From an uncultured Pseudomonadota bacterium (GTDB lineage: Bacteria; Pseudomonadota; Gammaproteobacteria; Steroidobacterales; Steroidobacteraceae): 64,000 nucleotides of DNA. This document shows, piece by piece, positions 16,422-26,612 of the stretch (its first letter is position 1; every line of letters starts with the position of its first letter). The position numbers and the translations under genes were made by a program. The notes beneath the pieces are model-generated. The model was not told the DNA's origin, did no database searches, and worked only from the letters and a program-made list of their open reading frames with translations. The DNA lies in contig CAIKZZ010000039.1 of the NCBI GenBank assembly GCA_903832085.1, forward strand, positions 1 to 64,000. The letters are read 5' to 3'.

Positions 16422-18101
16422 ATGACGACTGAAACTTTTGCCGAGCTCTTTGAGCAGAGCCTCGCAAATCAACGATTTCGCCCAGGTCAGATTTTAAGCG
16501 GTCTGATTATTGAGGTCGGTCAGGATTACGTAATTGTCAACGCCGGACTGAAGTCCGAAGCGGTGATTTCAATTGATCAGTTTAAGAACGAGCGTGGCGA
16601 GCTGGAAGTTAAAGCTGGCGACGTCGTGGAAGTGGCGCTTGATTCTGTTGAGGACGGCACTGGCGAGACGCGTCTGTCGCGAGAGAAGGCCAAGCGTGCT
16701 CGGACATGGACGCGTCTTGAGACTGCGTTTAATGAGCAGCAAGTGGTCACCGGTATTATCAACGGCCGCGTGAAGGGTGGCTTTACCGTTGAGATCGAAA
16801 ACATCCGCGCGTTCTTGCCAGGCTCGTTGGTTGACGTACGTCCCGTGCGTGATCCGTCCTACCTTGAAGGTAAGGTGCTCGAGTTCAAGGTGATTAAGCT
16901 CGACCAGAAGCGCAACAACGTGGTTGTGTCGCGCCGTGCGGTTGTTGAGCAAGAGTACAGCGCCGAGCGCTCGCAGTTGCTAGACAACCTGCAGGAAGGC
17001 TCCGTTGTTAAGGGCACCGTCAAGAACCTCACCGATTATGGTGCGTTCGTGGACTTGGGTGGCATCGATGGCTTGCTCCATATCACCGATATGGCTTGGA
17101 AGCGCGTTAAGCACCCATCCGAAGTCGTCAAAGTGGGCGACGAGATTGACGTGCGCATCTTGAAGTTCGACCGTGAGCGTCAGCGCGTATCGCTTGGTAT
17201 TAAGCAGTTGGGCGCCGATCCATGGCAGAACATCGCACGTCGCTATCCTGCGAACACCCATTTGTGGGGCAAGGTCACCAATATTGCTGACTACGGTTGC
17301 TTTGTCGAGATCGAAGAAGGCGTGGAAGGCCTTGTGCACGTCTCCGAAATGGACTGGACTAACAAAAACGTCAACCCAGCAAAGGTTGTGCATGTAGGCC
17401 AGGAAGTAGAAGTGATGGTGCTCGATATTGACGAGGAGCGTCGTCGTATCAGCTTGGGTCTCAAGCAGTGCAAGCCGAATCCTTGGAAGGATTTTGCAGA
17501 AAACTTTAACCGCGATGATCGCGTGTCAGGCCAGATCAAGTCGATTACCGATTTCGGCATCTTCATCGGGCTTGCCGGTGGTATCGATGGGCTTGTGCAC
17601 CTCTCGGACATCTCATGGGATGTGCCTGGTGAGGAAGCCGTACGTAACTATCAGAAGGGTCAAACGCTCGATGCCGTTGTGCTGTCGATCGATCCAGAGC
17701 GTGAGCGCATTTCGCTGGGCGTCAAGCAGCTTGCCAAGGATCCGTTCTCGGCCTTTATCGCCCAGAATCCGAAGGGCAGCATCGTGAAGGGTACCGTCAA
17801 GGAAGTGGACGCGAAGGGCGCAGTCATCGACTTGGGCGGTGGCATTGATGGTTACCTGCGGGCGTCTGAGTTGGCACGGGATCGAGTTGAGGACGCGCGT
17901 ACCGTTCTGAAAGAAGGCGATGAGATCGAGGCTCGCTTTACGGGCGTCGATCGCAAGTCGCGTGCTATTGCACTGTCTGTCAAGGCCAAGGAAGTCCATG
18001 AAGAACAAGAGGCGATGCAGGCTTACCAGACAGATTCGTTGACTGGTACCAGCTTAGGCGACCTGCTGAAGGAGCAGATGCCAGAGCGCGACGCTGAGTA
18101 A
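16422..18101 (+). CDS. rpsA: 30S ribosomal protein S1
   Basis: This is the largest 30S protein, which binds mRNA leaders to help initiation (559 aa; E. coli 557). The ATG at 16422 ([14 protein letters not shown]) is chosen because the homology begins there; an in-frame start lies upstream at 16374. Six S1 repeats can be followed by their GxVxxxxxxGxFV/I motifs, for example [41 protein letters not shown] and [21 protein letters not shown]. The start has only a weak Shine-Dalgarno, as in other rpsA genes. A strong hairpin follows the stop. Confidence 0.97.
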   Translation: MTTETFAELFEQSLANQRFRPGQILSGLIIEVGQDYVIVNAGLKSEAVISIDQFKNERGELEVKAGDVVEVALDSVEDGTGETRLSREKAKRARTWTRLETAFNEQQVVTGIINGRVKGGFTVEIENIRAFLPGSLVDVRPVRDPSYLEGKVLEFKVIKLDQKRNNVVVSRRAVVEQEYSAERSQLLDNLQEGSVVKGTVKNLTDYGAFVDLGGIDGLLHITDMAWKRVKHPSEVVKVGDEIDVRILKFDRERQRVSLGIKQLGADPWQNIARRYPANTHLWGKVTNIADYGCFVEIEEGVEGLVHVSEMDWTNKNVNPAKVVHVGQEVEVMVLDIDEERRRISLGLKQCKPNPWKDFAENFNRDDRVSGQIKSITDFGIFIGLAGGIDGLVHLSDISWDVPGEEAVRNYQKGQTLDAVVLSIDPERERISLGVKQLAKDPFSAFIAQNPKGSIVKGTVKEVDAKGAVIDLGGGIDGYLRASELARDRVEDARTVLKEGDEIEARFTGVDRKSRAIALSVKAKEVHEEQEAMQAYQTDSLTGTSLGDLLKEQMPERDAE

Positions 18102-18108
18102 TTACATG

Positions 18109-18137
18109 GTGTGACCGGCGCAAAGCGCCGGTCACAC
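18109..18137 (+). terminator. Perfect 13-bp hairpin between rpsA and ihfB
   Basis: GTGTGACCGGCGC (18109-18121), an AAA loop, and its exact complement (18125-18137) form a very stable hairpin 8 bp after the rpsA stop. There is no T-run directly after it, so it may be an mRNA-stabilising or attenuating structure rather than a complete intrinsic terminator. Confidence 0.6.
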
Positions 18138-18180
18138 CAGTACTGGTTAGTGGGTTTTCTTCCGCAAGCATGAGGCTTCT

Positions 18181-18483
18181 ATGACTAAGTCTGAACTCAT
18201 AGAGATTATTACTACCAAGCAGAAACATTTGCCTGCGAAGGATGTTGAGCTTGCGGTAAAGCAGATACTCGAGATCATGAGTGATGCGCTGGCCACGGGT
18301 GAGCGTATCGAGATTCGTGGGTTTGGCAGCTTTGCATTGCATTTTCGTCCACCACGTCAGGGACGCAATCCTAAGACGGGTGAGTCGGTGGCCCTTTCAG
18401 GGAAGCATGTGCCTCACTTCAAGCCTGGCAAGGACCTGCGCGAGCGGGTTAATGACGGGCAGCAGTTTCCGATTCGGGAATAG
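18181..18483 (+). CDS. ihfB: Integration host factor subunit beta
   Basis: This is the DNA-bending HU/IHF-family protein (100 aa). It starts [23 protein letters not shown] and has the beta-arm block [12 protein letters not shown] and the end [15 protein letters not shown]. The arm keeps the Pro in RNPKTG that intercalates into DNA, a family feature. It follows rpsA, the conserved neighbour. It lies in the position where lapA usually follows, but the next gene is lapB. Confidence 0.97.
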   Translation: MTKSELIEIITTKQKHLPAKDVELAVKQILEIMSDALATGERIEIRGFGSFALHFRPPRQGRNPKTGESVALSGKHVPHFKPGKDLRERVNDGQQFPIRE

Positions 18484-18502
18484 CTTGCGGGCAATAAATG
18501 AT

Positions 18503-18528
18503 GCCGGCTGAGTCTTGCTTGAGCCGGC
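18503..18528 (+). terminator. Short GC-rich hairpin between ihfB and lapB
   Basis: GCCGGCT (18503-18509) pairs with AGCCGGC (18522-18528) around a 12-nt loop. CCCCTTT follows a few bases later. It may be a weak terminator of ihfB. Confidence 0.35.
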
Positions 18529-18581
18529 GTGCGCCCCTTTGGGCCGAGCAGACTGTGCTTAACAGCGTTTAAGGCTAAATC

Positions 18582-19772
18582 ATGCGCGCGAGTTGGGTGG
18601 AAGCTGCCCTCATATTTAGCGGCGCTGTGGTGGGCTGGTACACAACCCGGCGCTGGCGCATTAGTGGCGCGCAGGCGGCTCCACGCGCGCCCACCAGCGA
18701 TTATTTGGCTGGTCTTAACTACCTAGTCAACGAACAACCCGACCGCGCGGTGGAGGCGTTTTTGCGAGCGGTCGCCGCTGACAGCGACACTGTGGAGACG
18801 CACTTCGCGCTCGGTGCACTATTTCGGCGTCGTGGCGAAGTGGATCGGGCGATCCGCATTCACCAGAATCTCATTGGGCGAGCGGAGTTGACGCCGAGCT
18901 ATCGTGAGCAGGCAAGCTATGCGCTTGCCAAAGATTACTTGGGTGCTGGTCTGTATGACCGGGCCGAGAAGTTGCTACTGGAGCTGTCAACTGCAGGTAG
19001 CTACCGCATGGCAGCGTTGCGTGATTTGACGCAGGTCTATGAGCTTGAGCATGACTGGGCGCGGGCAATCGAGGTACATCGTGAGCTTGCGAGGGTGGCG
19101 AACCCGCCGCAGCCGCTGGCCATTGCACACTACTGGTGCGAACTTGCCCAAGCGGCACTCATTGCAGGTGATTATCCACAGGCGCGTACACACTTGCAGG
19201 CGGCTCACAGCGAGCAAAAACGTTTTGCTCGAGGTGCCTTGCTGCGTGCGGATTTGGCGATCGTGCTGGGTGATACGGAGCTTGCGCTTAAATTGCTGCG
19301 GCAAGTCGCTGTACAGCAACCGGCAGTTGCCGGTGAGGTCTGGCCGCGTTTGCTACGCGCACTAAAAACTGCCGGCCGTATTGAGGAGTTGTCATCGATT
19401 CTACTTGAGCTTGCCCAGAGCGGTCAGGTGGTCGCTGATGCGTTAGCACATGCTGCTATTTTAACTACTGAAATTGACTCTCCGCAGCTACAGAAGCTGG
19501 TGCGTGAATATGTGTCCCGGGAGCCGATGATTGGTGAGCTTGTTGCCGCCTTTTTGCCGGAGGGCGGTGAGATTGATGTGGGCGTGCTGAAGAGACTGTG
19601 CGTCGCAATGCGTCGGCAAGCTCAGCGCGCACCGCGTTTTCGGTGTAGTGAATGTGGCTTTTCGAGCACGAGTTTTTTTTGGCAGTGCCCAGGCTGCAAA
19701 AGTTGGGACGGTTTTAAACCGCTGTCGCCATCTGAGCTTCTAGCGCCTGCGAATCGAGCGCCGCGTAGCTGA
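18582..19772 (+). CDS. lapB: Lipopolysaccharide assembly protein B (TPR protein with rubredoxin-type metal site)
   Basis: In E. coli LapB (YciM) is an inner-membrane-anchored adaptor that directs FtsH to degrade LpxC, balancing LPS synthesis. Here a short N-terminal membrane segment ([12 protein letters not shown]) is followed by a chain of TPR repeats. The C-terminus holds the zinc-ribbon-like rubredoxin motif: [23 protein letters not shown], with two C-x2-C pairs. Length is 396 aa (E. coli 389). lapA, normally directly upstream, is missing. Confidence 0.93.
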   Translation: MRASWVEAALIFSGAVVGWYTTRRWRISGAQAAPRAPTSDYLAGLNYLVNEQPDRAVEAFLRAVAADSDTVETHFALGALFRRRGEVDRAIRIHQNLIGRAELTPSYREQASYALAKDYLGAGLYDRAEKLLLELSTAGSYRMAALRDLTQVYELEHDWARAIEVHRELARVANPPQPLAIAHYWCELAQAALIAGDYPQARTHLQAAHSEQKRFARGALLRADLAIVLGDTELALKLLRQVAVQQPAVAGEVWPRLLRALKTAGRIEELSSILLELAQSGQVVADALAHAAILTTEIDSPQLQKLVREYVSREPMIGELVAAFLPEGGEIDVGVLKRLCVAMRRQAQRAPRFRCSECGFSSTSFFWQCPGCKSWDGFKPLSPSELLAPANRAPRS

Positions 19773-19843
19773 TTGGGGCTGCGTCGGTTTTCGGCTGTAT
19801 ATTGCGCAGCGTGAGTAACGTCTTTTTTAAAGGTGAGACGCGT

Positions 19844-20743
19844 ATGACAACTTCAACTCCCGTTCGGACGGCCGTTTTTCCTGTGGCTGGTCGTGGTACT
19901 CGATTTCTGCCGGCGACTAAGGCAAGTCCAAAGGAAATGTTGCCGATCGTGGATAAGCCGCTGATCCAATACGCTGTGGAGGAGGCCTTGTCTGCAGGTG
20001 CCACTCAACTAGTGTTTGTCACAGGTAGCGCTAAGCGTGCAATCGAGGATCACTTTGATTCGGCGCCCGAGCTTGAGGCCGCCTTGCTGGAACAAGGTAA
20101 AACAGAACTACTGGAGGCGTTGCGCAGTATTGTGCCGCCGTCTGCAGCGTGTATTTATATCCGCCAACCGGCGCCTTTAGGGCTAGGTCACGCGGTCCTG
20201 TGCGCGCGTCCTGTGGTCGGCAATGAGCCATTTTTTGTTCATTTGGCAGACGACCTGATCGACGCGCAGGTGCCCTGCCTTAAGCAAATGGCTGAGGTCT
20301 ATCGCGAGTTAGGTGGCAGCGTGCTCGGTGTGCAAACGGTCGCACGTGAAGAGACTGATAAGTACGGTATCGTGGCATCGACGCCCGTGAGTGAGCGAGT
20401 CAGTCGTGTCACCAGCATGGTGGAAAAGCCAAAGCCAGCCGTGGCGCCATCAACATTGGCTGTGGTGGGTCGGTATTTACTGAGTCCGACGGTCTTTCAA
20501 AAGCTCGCGACCATTGGACGCGGAGCGGGTGGTGAGATTCAGTTGACAGATGGTATTGCGGCTCTACTGCAAGATGAGCCTGTTTATGCCTATGCTTTCG
20601 AGGGTCAACGGTATGACTGCGGTAACAAGCTCGGTTACCTAGAGGCCACTGTTGATTACGCGCTTAAGCATCCCCAGTTGGGGTCGGCATTCGCAGCAAT
20701 GCTACGTCGGCGCGTGGCGGAAGGGCTGGTGCCACGCGCATAA
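19844..20743 (+). CDS. galU: UTP--glucose-1-phosphate uridylyltransferase
   Basis: It forms UDP-glucose from UTP and glucose-1-phosphate for envelope polysaccharides (299 aa). The start at 19844 is preceded by AAAGGTGAG. The nucleotide-binding start reads [30 protein letters not shown], and [11 protein letters not shown] plus [10 protein letters not shown] are family blocks. It is probably the last gene of this plus-strand run and converges with prc. Confidence 0.96.
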   Translation: MTTSTPVRTAVFPVAGRGTRFLPATKASPKEMLPIVDKPLIQYAVEEALSAGATQLVFVTGSAKRAIEDHFDSAPELEAALLEQGKTELLEALRSIVPPSAACIYIRQPAPLGLGHAVLCARPVVGNEPFFVHLADDLIDAQVPCLKQMAEVYRELGGSVLGVQTVAREETDKYGIVASTPVSERVSRVTSMVEKPKPAVAPSTLAVVGRYLLSPTVFQKLATIGRGAGGEIQLTDGIAALLQDEPVYAYAFEGQRYDCGNKLGYLEATVDYALKHPQLGSAFAAMLRRRVAEGLVPRA

Positions 20744-20782
20744 CGTCAGGGCGGGTCGGTTCGCGTGGGTTTGTGGTCGCGA

Positions 20783-22945
20783 TTAATGGAGCTGAGCGGC
20801 GGTCTGCAGGGGGCGCTCTGCTGACAGACCGCTGCTAATCACAAGATCGGTCACAATCTGCGCGGACTCTTCCAAGTTCGCATCAGGCTCTGATCCCACC
20901 TTTACTTCTTCGAGTGCCTTAATCGGCTCCTCGCCATGCGCCTGTCGCCGTGTGTTGATGCGACCTAGGCGCTCTGCATCGAAACGTTCGCGTTCGGCTT
21001 TGCGCTTGCTGATCTGCAAGGACACGGTCTTGTCGCTGCGTAGTGACTGTGCCACCTCGACTTCCGTGATGAGTTCAAGGAGATCTGGATCATTTTTCAT
21101 GCGGGTGGCGTGATTTGCGGCAACGAGCCCAAGCGTGTTCTTTTGCACATTCTCAGGCGTGAACTCTGCTGAGCGGATTTGGTCCCACGGCAGCGCGGTG
21201 TCGTGGTTACTCTCGCCCATGTCGGTTAGGCTAATTAAAGAGGGCAGTGGCACATCAGGGATCACGCCACGATTTTGGACGCTATCGCCGGTGACCCGAT
21301 AGTACTTGCCGATGGTGACGGTGAATTCGCCATAGCCTGCATTCGGCCCCAGTGCCCAACGATCCAGTGGGTAGAGGTTTTGCACGGTGCCCTTGCCGTA
21401 GGTTTCTTGGCCAATGATCAGGCCACGGCCATAGTCTTGGATTGCCGCTGAAAAAATTTCAGATGCAGAAGCGCTTGAGCGGTCCACCAGCACGGCGAGT
21501 GGTCCTTCCCAGGTAGGTGCGGTCCCCGGATCGTCCAGTACCTCGATGCGCCCGCCAGTTTCGCGTAGCTGCACGACCGGGCCTTTCTTGATGAACAGTC
21601 CCACGAGCCCAGTAGCCTCATTCAGATGTCCGCCACCATTGCCTCGTAGGTCCATCACGATGGCATCAACGTGCTCTTCTTTGAGTTCCTTAATCAACCG
21701 TTCGACGTCACGGGTGGTGGAGCGGTAGTTTTTATCGCCGCCGACGCGGGCATCGAAATCTTGATAAAAACTAGGGACGTCGATGACACCAATTTTGAAC
21801 GTGCGCTCCCCACGAGTCACGGTGCGTAGTTTTTTCTGGGCAGCTTGCGCCTCTAGGGTGACTTTGTTACGCACAAACGCCAGTGCCGATTCCTGGGAGC
21901 CGGGGGCGGCCCCTGCCGGTAACACGGACAAGCGCACCGTGGAACCAGCAGGTCCGCGAATGAGTTGGACCACGTCGTCGAGCCGCCAGCCCACGACATC
22001 AACCATTTCGCCAGATTTTCCTTGGCCAACCGCAGTAATCCGGTCGTTTGCTTTGACGAGGCCACTGACTGCCGCTGGTCCACCCGCGATGACGTTCATG
22101 ATTGTCACGTTGTCATCGATTAATTGCAGCGAGGCGCCGATCCCGACATAGGAGAGCTTCATCGCAATGTTGTATTCCTCGCTGGCGCGTGGCGAGAAAT
22201 AGTTCGAGTGTGGATCATAGACATGCGCATAGGCATTCATAAAGGTGTCAAACACATCGTCTGCCGTGACTTGATCGATACGTTTGAGCACGCGCTCGTA
22301 CCGCTTTTTCAGAATGTCACGCGCTTCAGCCCATGTCTTGTTGGCGAGTAGTAGTGAAAGCGCGTCATTTTTCACGCGCTTACGCCAAAGATCATCAGAC
22401 TCGGCCTGATTGACGAGCCAAGGCGCCTTGCTGCGATCAAAAGCTAAAGACTCATCGATATCAAAATCAGGTTCAGTGTCCAAACTGGCAATTGCCGTTT
22501 GTAATGCAGCGCGATTGCGCTCCTGGAACTTCTTAAAAATTACGAACCCAGGTTCCACCTTGCCAGTACGCAGCACGTCATCAAGTCGGGTGCGGTAGGG
22601 TTCAAACTCGGCGATGTCACTGGCCAGTAAATAATTATGGCCACCATCCAGCGCTTCGAGGTACTTATCGAAGACCTGAGACGACATTTTTTCGTCGAGC
22701 ACTGCTTGCCGGTAGTGCGAGCGGTCAATGACCTGTCCGATCAGGCGAGCCACCTTGCGGTGCCGATCGGTGGGTGCGAGGTCCTGACTGGGGCTGTGGG
22801 CCTCGGTGGCCGCGGCTGGGCGGTTGGGCGCGGAGCCAGTAAACAGGACGCCAATGACCGCCAGAGCTGGCAGTAATGCCGCCAGACGTATGGAGGTGCG
22901 GCCGAACGACCGCGTTCGGCCGCGGGGTGCAGGAGAATTGCTCAT
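20783..22945 (-). CDS. prc: Carboxy-terminal processing protease Prc/Tsp (peptidase S41A)
   Basis: This periplasmic serine protease (720 aa) degrades and trims proteins from their C-termini. It has an N-terminal signal/membrane segment (SIRLAALLPALAVIGVLFTGS), a helical Tsp-N domain, a PDZ domain (about residues 250-350) and the S41 catalytic domain. The nucleophile Ser in DRSSASASEIFSAAIQ is near residue 490 and the Lys in GQETYGKGTVQ near 517. The block MDLRGNGGGHLNEATGL is also diagnostic. It lies alone, converging with galU and divergent from a small membrane-protein gene. Confidence 0.95.
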   Translation of the reverse strand: MSNSPAPRGRTRSFGRTSIRLAALLPALAVIGVLFTGSAPNRPAAATEAHSPSQDLAPTDRHRKVARLIGQVIDRSHYRQAVLDEKMSSQVFDKYLEALDGGHNYLLASDIAEFEPYRTRLDDVLRTGKVEPGFVIFKKFQERNRAALQTAIASLDTEPDFDIDESLAFDRSKAPWLVNQAESDDLWRKRVKNDALSLLLANKTWAEARDILKKRYERVLKRIDQVTADDVFDTFMNAYAHVYDPHSNYFSPRASEEYNIAMKLSYVGIGASLQLIDDNVTIMNVIAGGPAAVSGLVKANDRITAVGQGKSGEMVDVVGWRLDDVVQLIRGPAGSTVRLSVLPAGAAPGSQESALAFVRNKVTLEAQAAQKKLRTVTRGERTFKIGVIDVPSFYQDFDARVGGDKNYRSTTRDVERLIKELKEEHVDAIVMDLRGNGGGHLNEATGLVGLFIKKGPVVQLRETGGRIEVLDDPGTAPTWEGPLAVLVDRSSASASEIFSAAIQDYGRGLIIGQETYGKGTVQNLYPLDRWALGPNAGYGEFTVTIGKYYRVTGDSVQNRGVIPDVPLPSLISLTDMGESNHDTALPWDQIRSAEFTPENVQKNTLGLVAANHATRMKNDPDLLELITEVEVAQSLRSDKTVSLQISKRKAERERFDAERLGRINTRRQAHGEEPIKALEEVKVGSEPDANLEESAQIVTDLVISSGLSAERPLQTAAQLH

Positions 22946-23068
22946 GGTCAGCTAGACTAGCGGCCGGCCACTGGGGGCTGGTGTGAGGTGTGTCACGATC
23001 ATGTGTATGCGCATACTGGCAGGGTAGTGACAGGGCCGCTCAGGATCAAGTGCTTAGAAGGAGTTTTT

Positions 23069-23359
23069 ATGTCACCGCTTGCAGTTTTAACCGGCATTAT
23101 TATGGGTTCTGCGGTGACTATCGCCATTGGGCTTGCCATGGTGGTGGTGGTTTTTCTCTCCTTAGGCGGCGAGCAGCCGGACCTAAACCGCGAATACGGG
23201 CACCTCATGACCAGTTTTGGCCTCTTTTTCGCCTTAAGCATGGTATCGAGCTATGCTTTCGTCGGTGTGCTGCGCGAGCGGCCATGGCGTTGGCGGGCCC
23301 AAGCTGGCATGTGGCTGGTGATCGCAGGCCTCGTGTTGTATTACTGGCCCCGAAAATAG
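23069..23359 (+). CDS. Small three-helix membrane protein of unknown function
   Basis: The ATG at 23069 follows a strong AGAAGGAG, so this 96-aa product is probably real. Three hydrophobic segments are visible: SPLAVLTGIIMGSAVTIAIG with AMVVVVFLSLG, MTSFGLFFALSMVSSYAFVG, and AGMWLVIAGLVLYYW, with a basic C-terminus (WPRK). A short charged loop (GEQPDLNREYGHL) joins the first two. No family was recognised. It lies between prc (divergent) and the Gfo/Idh gene (same strand, 130 bp away). Confidence 0.7.
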   Translation: MSPLAVLTGIIMGSAVTIAIGLAMVVVVFLSLGGEQPDLNREYGHLMTSFGLFFALSMVSSYAFVGVLRERPWRWRAQAGMWLVIAGLVLYYWPRK

Positions 23360-23489
23360 TCGGGTGGGGGGGGCGAGCGCGCGTACCGGTTAGGTACGGC
23401 TCGGTGGTTTGGCTCCGAGGCCAGATGGGGCTTGTGGCCATGTCGATTCTGCCGCCTCAATTGCGGCATCAGCACTGGAGATGCAAGGA

Positions 23490-24443
23490 ATGACTCACGC
23501 GGGGCGACTACGTGCGGCGGTGATCGGTGCGGGCTATTTGGGTCGCTTCCACGCACAAAAATGGGCACAGATGTCTGGTGCGACCCTCGTCGGCGTGGCT
23601 GATCCGGACGCTGTAAACCGCGAGCGCGTTGCCACTGAGCTTGGCGTTGCTGCGCTCGAGGATTGGCGCATGCTCCTTGGGCGTGTTGATGCGGTGTCGA
23701 TTGCCGCGCCTACCCCGACGCATTATGCGATCGCAAAAGAGTGCCTGCAGGCAGGCATCCACGTGCTTGTTGAAAAACCGATTACCACCACGGCGGCGGA
23801 AGCTGAGGAACTCATTGCTGAGGCTGCCCGTGCCGGCTGTATTCTACAAGTCGGCCATCTTGAGCGCTTTAACGCAGCGGTTACCGCGATCGAAGGGATT
23901 GTGACTAAGCCGCGTTTTATAGAATCGCAGCGCTTAGCCCCGTTTAAGTTGCGTGGTACGGATGTGAGTGTCGTTCTGGATCTGATGATTCATGACATTG
24001 ATTTGATTCAAAGCATTGTGGGCAGTCCTTTGGTCGATGTGGACGCTATTGGTACCAAAGTTTTTTCGGACGACCTTGATATCGTCAATGCGCGCCTGCG
24101 GTTTGCGACGGGCTGTGTCGCCAATGTGACTGCAAGCCGCGTGAGCTTAAAGACGGAGCGTAAGTTGCGTCTGTTTGAGGACGATGTCTATGTGTCGCTA
24201 GACCTTGCGCAGAAAATAGTCACCCAGATTTCCAAGGGCGAGGGTGTTGATGCTGAGGGAATGCCCAAAGTCTTGATTGATGAGCGTACCTTTGAACAAG
24301 GAGACGCGCTCAGAGCGCAGATTGAAGCATTTGTAGACTCGATTCGTACACACAAGCGCCCGTTGGTTGATGGTGAAGCTGGTCTACATGCGCTCAAGAC
24401 AGCAATTCGAATTGCTGCGTTAGTAAAATCTGGCGCATCGTAA
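23490..24443 (+). CDS. Gfo/Idh/MocA-family NAD(P)-dependent oxidoreductase
   Basis: This protein (317 aa) has the two-domain fold of glucose-fructose oxidoreductases. The Rossmann motif is AAVIGAGYLGRFHAQKW, and the substrate-domain hallmark VLVEKPITTT contains the EKP lysine. MIHDIDLIQSIVG carries the conserved His-Asp (HDxD) region. The start at 23490 is preceded by GGAG 9 nt upstream; an earlier ATG at 23481 is possible. Relatives act on sugars, including UDP-amino sugars for lipid A variants, but nothing here fixes the substrate. It converges with the TPR gene across a small hairpin. Confidence 0.88.
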   Translation: MTHAGRLRAAVIGAGYLGRFHAQKWAQMSGATLVGVADPDAVNRERVATELGVAALEDWRMLLGRVDAVSIAAPTPTHYAIAKECLQAGIHVLVEKPITTTAAEAEELIAEAARAGCILQVGHLERFNAAVTAIEGIVTKPRFIESQRLAPFKLRGTDVSVVLDLMIHDIDLIQSIVGSPLVDVDAIGTKVFSDDLDIVNARLRFATGCVANVTASRVSLKTERKLRLFEDDVYVSLDLAQKIVTQISKGEGVDAEGMPKVLIDERTFEQGDALRAQIEAFVDSIRTHKRPLVDGEAGLHALKTAIRIAALVKSGAS

Positions 24444-24453
24444 CGTCGTTACG
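24439..24453. terminator. Small hairpin spanning two convergent stop codons
   Basis: CGTAAC (24439-24444) and GTTACG (24448-24453) flank a 3-nt loop. The stem contains the TAA of the oxidoreductase gene and the TAA of the convergent TPR gene. Too short to be sure it terminates transcription. Confidence 0.3.
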
Positions 24454-25315
24454 GCACTTTGTCGGTGGGTTTCGTCACATCCAGCCAGTCAACCAACGCT
24501 TTTTGCTCAGCTGTTTGCGGTAGAAAACCCTTCAATGCCGCGAGCGTGGCTTTGTCGTCATTGCGTGCATGTGCGAGGTACGCTTGGCATAAGTGATCGA
24601 GATGGATGCCAGCAGGCAATCTTGATTTGATGCTAGCGCAGGTCGCAGCGCTACGTGCTGTATCACCAGCGAGTAGCTCAGCCACTGCAGCGAGATTTAA
24701 AAGCTCTGCCTCCTGGGCTGATAGCGGGCCGTGCCACAATGGGTCGTGACTGCGCAAAAAGGCAGGCACCAGCGCAATTGCGCGCACGTACTGGTCTGCC
24801 GCGGCCTGTGCGCTACCTTGTAATAATAGGGCAGCAGCAAGATCTGCTGTCGCTGCCAAGGAGTCCGGTTCGAGAGTCAGTTGCTGTTTGGATACCGCGA
24901 TCAACTGCTGAAAGCGACCTGCTTGCAGTAATAGCTCGCGCGACTCTCTATGACCTAAGTCGTTTTCTAGACGGCCCGCGCGTTCAAATGCGATCAGCGC
25001 TGCATCGACATGACCTAGTTCTGCTTCAACGCGGCCTAGTGAAAACCAGGCATTTGCCTCACTCGGAAAACTTCCCGTGAGCAACACTGGTCGGATAGTC
25101 ACATGGTAATGCGCCAAAAAATGCTGGTATTCAGCAGCCGCAAGCTGTAACTGGCCTGCTCGCCATTGGTCGCGTGCGTCCAAAAACACTTGGCTCTCGG
25201 CCAGCTGTTGTGCACGCAAGACAAAAGCGCCAAAAGCGAGTGCGTGTACTGCGACTAAAAAACCAAGTGCAAGTTGGGCAATACGGCGTCGTGATGTGAA
25301 TTGCAGGGCACTCAT
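24449..25315 (-). CDS. Membrane-anchored TPR-like protein
   Basis: The start is ATG at 25315 (288 aa). The N-terminal RRRIAQLALGFLVAVHALAFGAFVL is a single membrane anchor, so the rest is probably periplasmic. At least four TPR-like helical repeats follow, such as ANAWFSLGRVEAELGHVDAALIAFERAGRL and AATADLAAALLLQGSAQAAADQYVRAIALVP. TPR regions bind proteins; the partner is unknown. It is the last gene of a tight minus-strand set (unknown membrane protein, 2OG oxygenase, CNT transporter, TPR), 11 bp after the transporter. Confidence 0.7.
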   Translation of the reverse strand: MSALQFTSRRRIAQLALGFLVAVHALAFGAFVLRAQQLAESQVFLDARDQWRAGQLQLAAAEYQHFLAHYHVTIRPVLLTGSFPSEANAWFSLGRVEAELGHVDAALIAFERAGRLENDLGHRESRELLLQAGRFQQLIAVSKQQLTLEPDSLAATADLAAALLLQGSAQAAADQYVRAIALVPAFLRSHDPLWHGPLSAQEAELLNLAAVAELLAGDTARSAATCASIKSRLPAGIHLDHLCQAYLAHARNDDKATLAALKGFLPQTAEQKALVDWLDVTKPTDKVP

Positions 25316-25326
25316 CAAAAACTCGC

Positions 25327-26577
25327 TTAAAATGCCACGAGTCCCACGATAGCGCCTGTCATACAGGAGGCGAGCGTCGCTCCTAGGAGTGAGCGCATCG
25401 CTAACTCATTGAGATCCGCGCGTCTGCTAGGTGCCATCGCGGCAATGCCGCTTATTTGGATGCCCATACTGGCAAAGTTCGCAAAACCGCACAGCGCATA
25501 AATAATGATTAGACGGGTTCGGGCGCTTAAGCTGCTAGTGCCCAGTTCCGCTAGATGCAGATACGCGATGAATTCGTTTAACACTGTTTTAACCCCGAGT
25601 AGGCTGCCGGCAGTGAGTGCCTCAGACCAGGGGACCCCCATGAGCCACGCAATCGGCGCAAAAGCCCAACCTGCCGTACGCTCAAGAGACACTGGCGCGC
25701 CGGCAACGGCGGGTAGTTTGGCAAGCCCCATATTCAGTAGCGCGACGAGGGCGATTAATACGATCAAAATGGCGATGACGTTAAGCCAGATTTGCAGCCC
25801 ATCAGATGTGCCGCGGGTGATCGCGTCCATTGTGCTCGTATACATGCGACCCGGTTCCACCTCACTACTGGAGTTCGAATCCTCTGGCAGCATCAAGTAC
25901 GAGAACAAAATAGCAGCTGGGATCGACATAAGCGACTTGGTAATAAGCTGAGACAGCATGTTGTCGAAGTGACTGGCAAGCATGCTCGAGTACACCACCA
26001 TCATTGAGCCTGCGACCATCGACATGCCTGCAGTCATGAGTAGCAGAAGTTCGTAGCGGCTCATACGCTCAATATATGGTCGTACCAGTAGTGGGGCTTC
26101 GACTTGTCCCACGAATACATTTGCGGTCACGGCAAAGCCGGCCGGTCCTCCGGTCCCTAATGTCGTTTCAAATATCCAGGCAATGCTCTTGATGATGACT
26201 GGCAGTACTCGCCAGTGCCAGAGCAAGGCAGACAGTGCCGATACTAAAATAATGATGGGAATGACTTGAAAAGCAAAGATGACGAGTGACCCTGGATTCG
26301 TGACGCTAAACGGCTGTGGACCGCCACCTAAGTAGCCGAACACGAACGATGTGCCGGTGATGCTGGCAGCAGAAAGCGCTGCGACAGCGCTGTTCAATGT
26401 GGCCAGCGCATCGCTGATCGGTGGTACGCGTAGCAGTAGAAAACAAATGGCAAACTGTAGTGCCACAGCAACTGCCACTACGCGCCAACGAATAGCCCGA
26501 ATCTTTGAGCTGAAGGGTAGTGCTATGCCGATGAACACAGCAATGCCTGCAAGCGCCTGTAAATCGAGAGAATTCAT
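25327..26577 (-). CDS. Concentrative nucleoside transporter (CNT/NupC family)
   Basis: This inner-membrane symporter family takes up nucleosides with H+ or Na+. The 416-aa protein has eight or more hydrophobic segments and the family signatures GTGGPAGFAVTANVFVGQVEAP and GVKTVLNEFIAYLHL (motif G-x-K-x3-NEF-x-A-Y). The C-terminal CGFANFASMGIQISGI block is also typical. The start ATG has GGATG upstream. It is third in a four-gene set with a 2OG-Fe(II) oxygenase just upstream (35 bp); the link between the two is not understood. Confidence 0.93.
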   Translation of the reverse strand: MNSLDLQALAGIAVFIGIALPFSSKIRAIRWRVVAVAVALQFAICFLLLRVPPISDALATLNSAVAALSAASITGTSFVFGYLGGGPQPFSVTNPGSLVIFAFQVIPIIILVSALSALLWHWRVLPVIIKSIAWIFETTLGTGGPAGFAVTANVFVGQVEAPLLVRPYIERMSRYELLLLMTAGMSMVAGSMMVVYSSMLASHFDNMLSQLITKSLMSIPAAILFSYLMLPEDSNSSSEVEPGRMYTSTMDAITRGTSDGLQIWLNVIAILIVLIALVALLNMGLAKLPAVAGAPVSLERTAGWAFAPIAWLMGVPWSEALTAGSLLGVKTVLNEFIAYLHLAELGTSSLSARTRLIIIYALCGFANFASMGIQISGIAAMAPSRRADLNELAMRSLLGATLASCMTGAIVGLVAF

Positions 26578-26612
26578 GGTCGCATCATCCTTCTGATGGG
26601 TGTATGTGGCAT

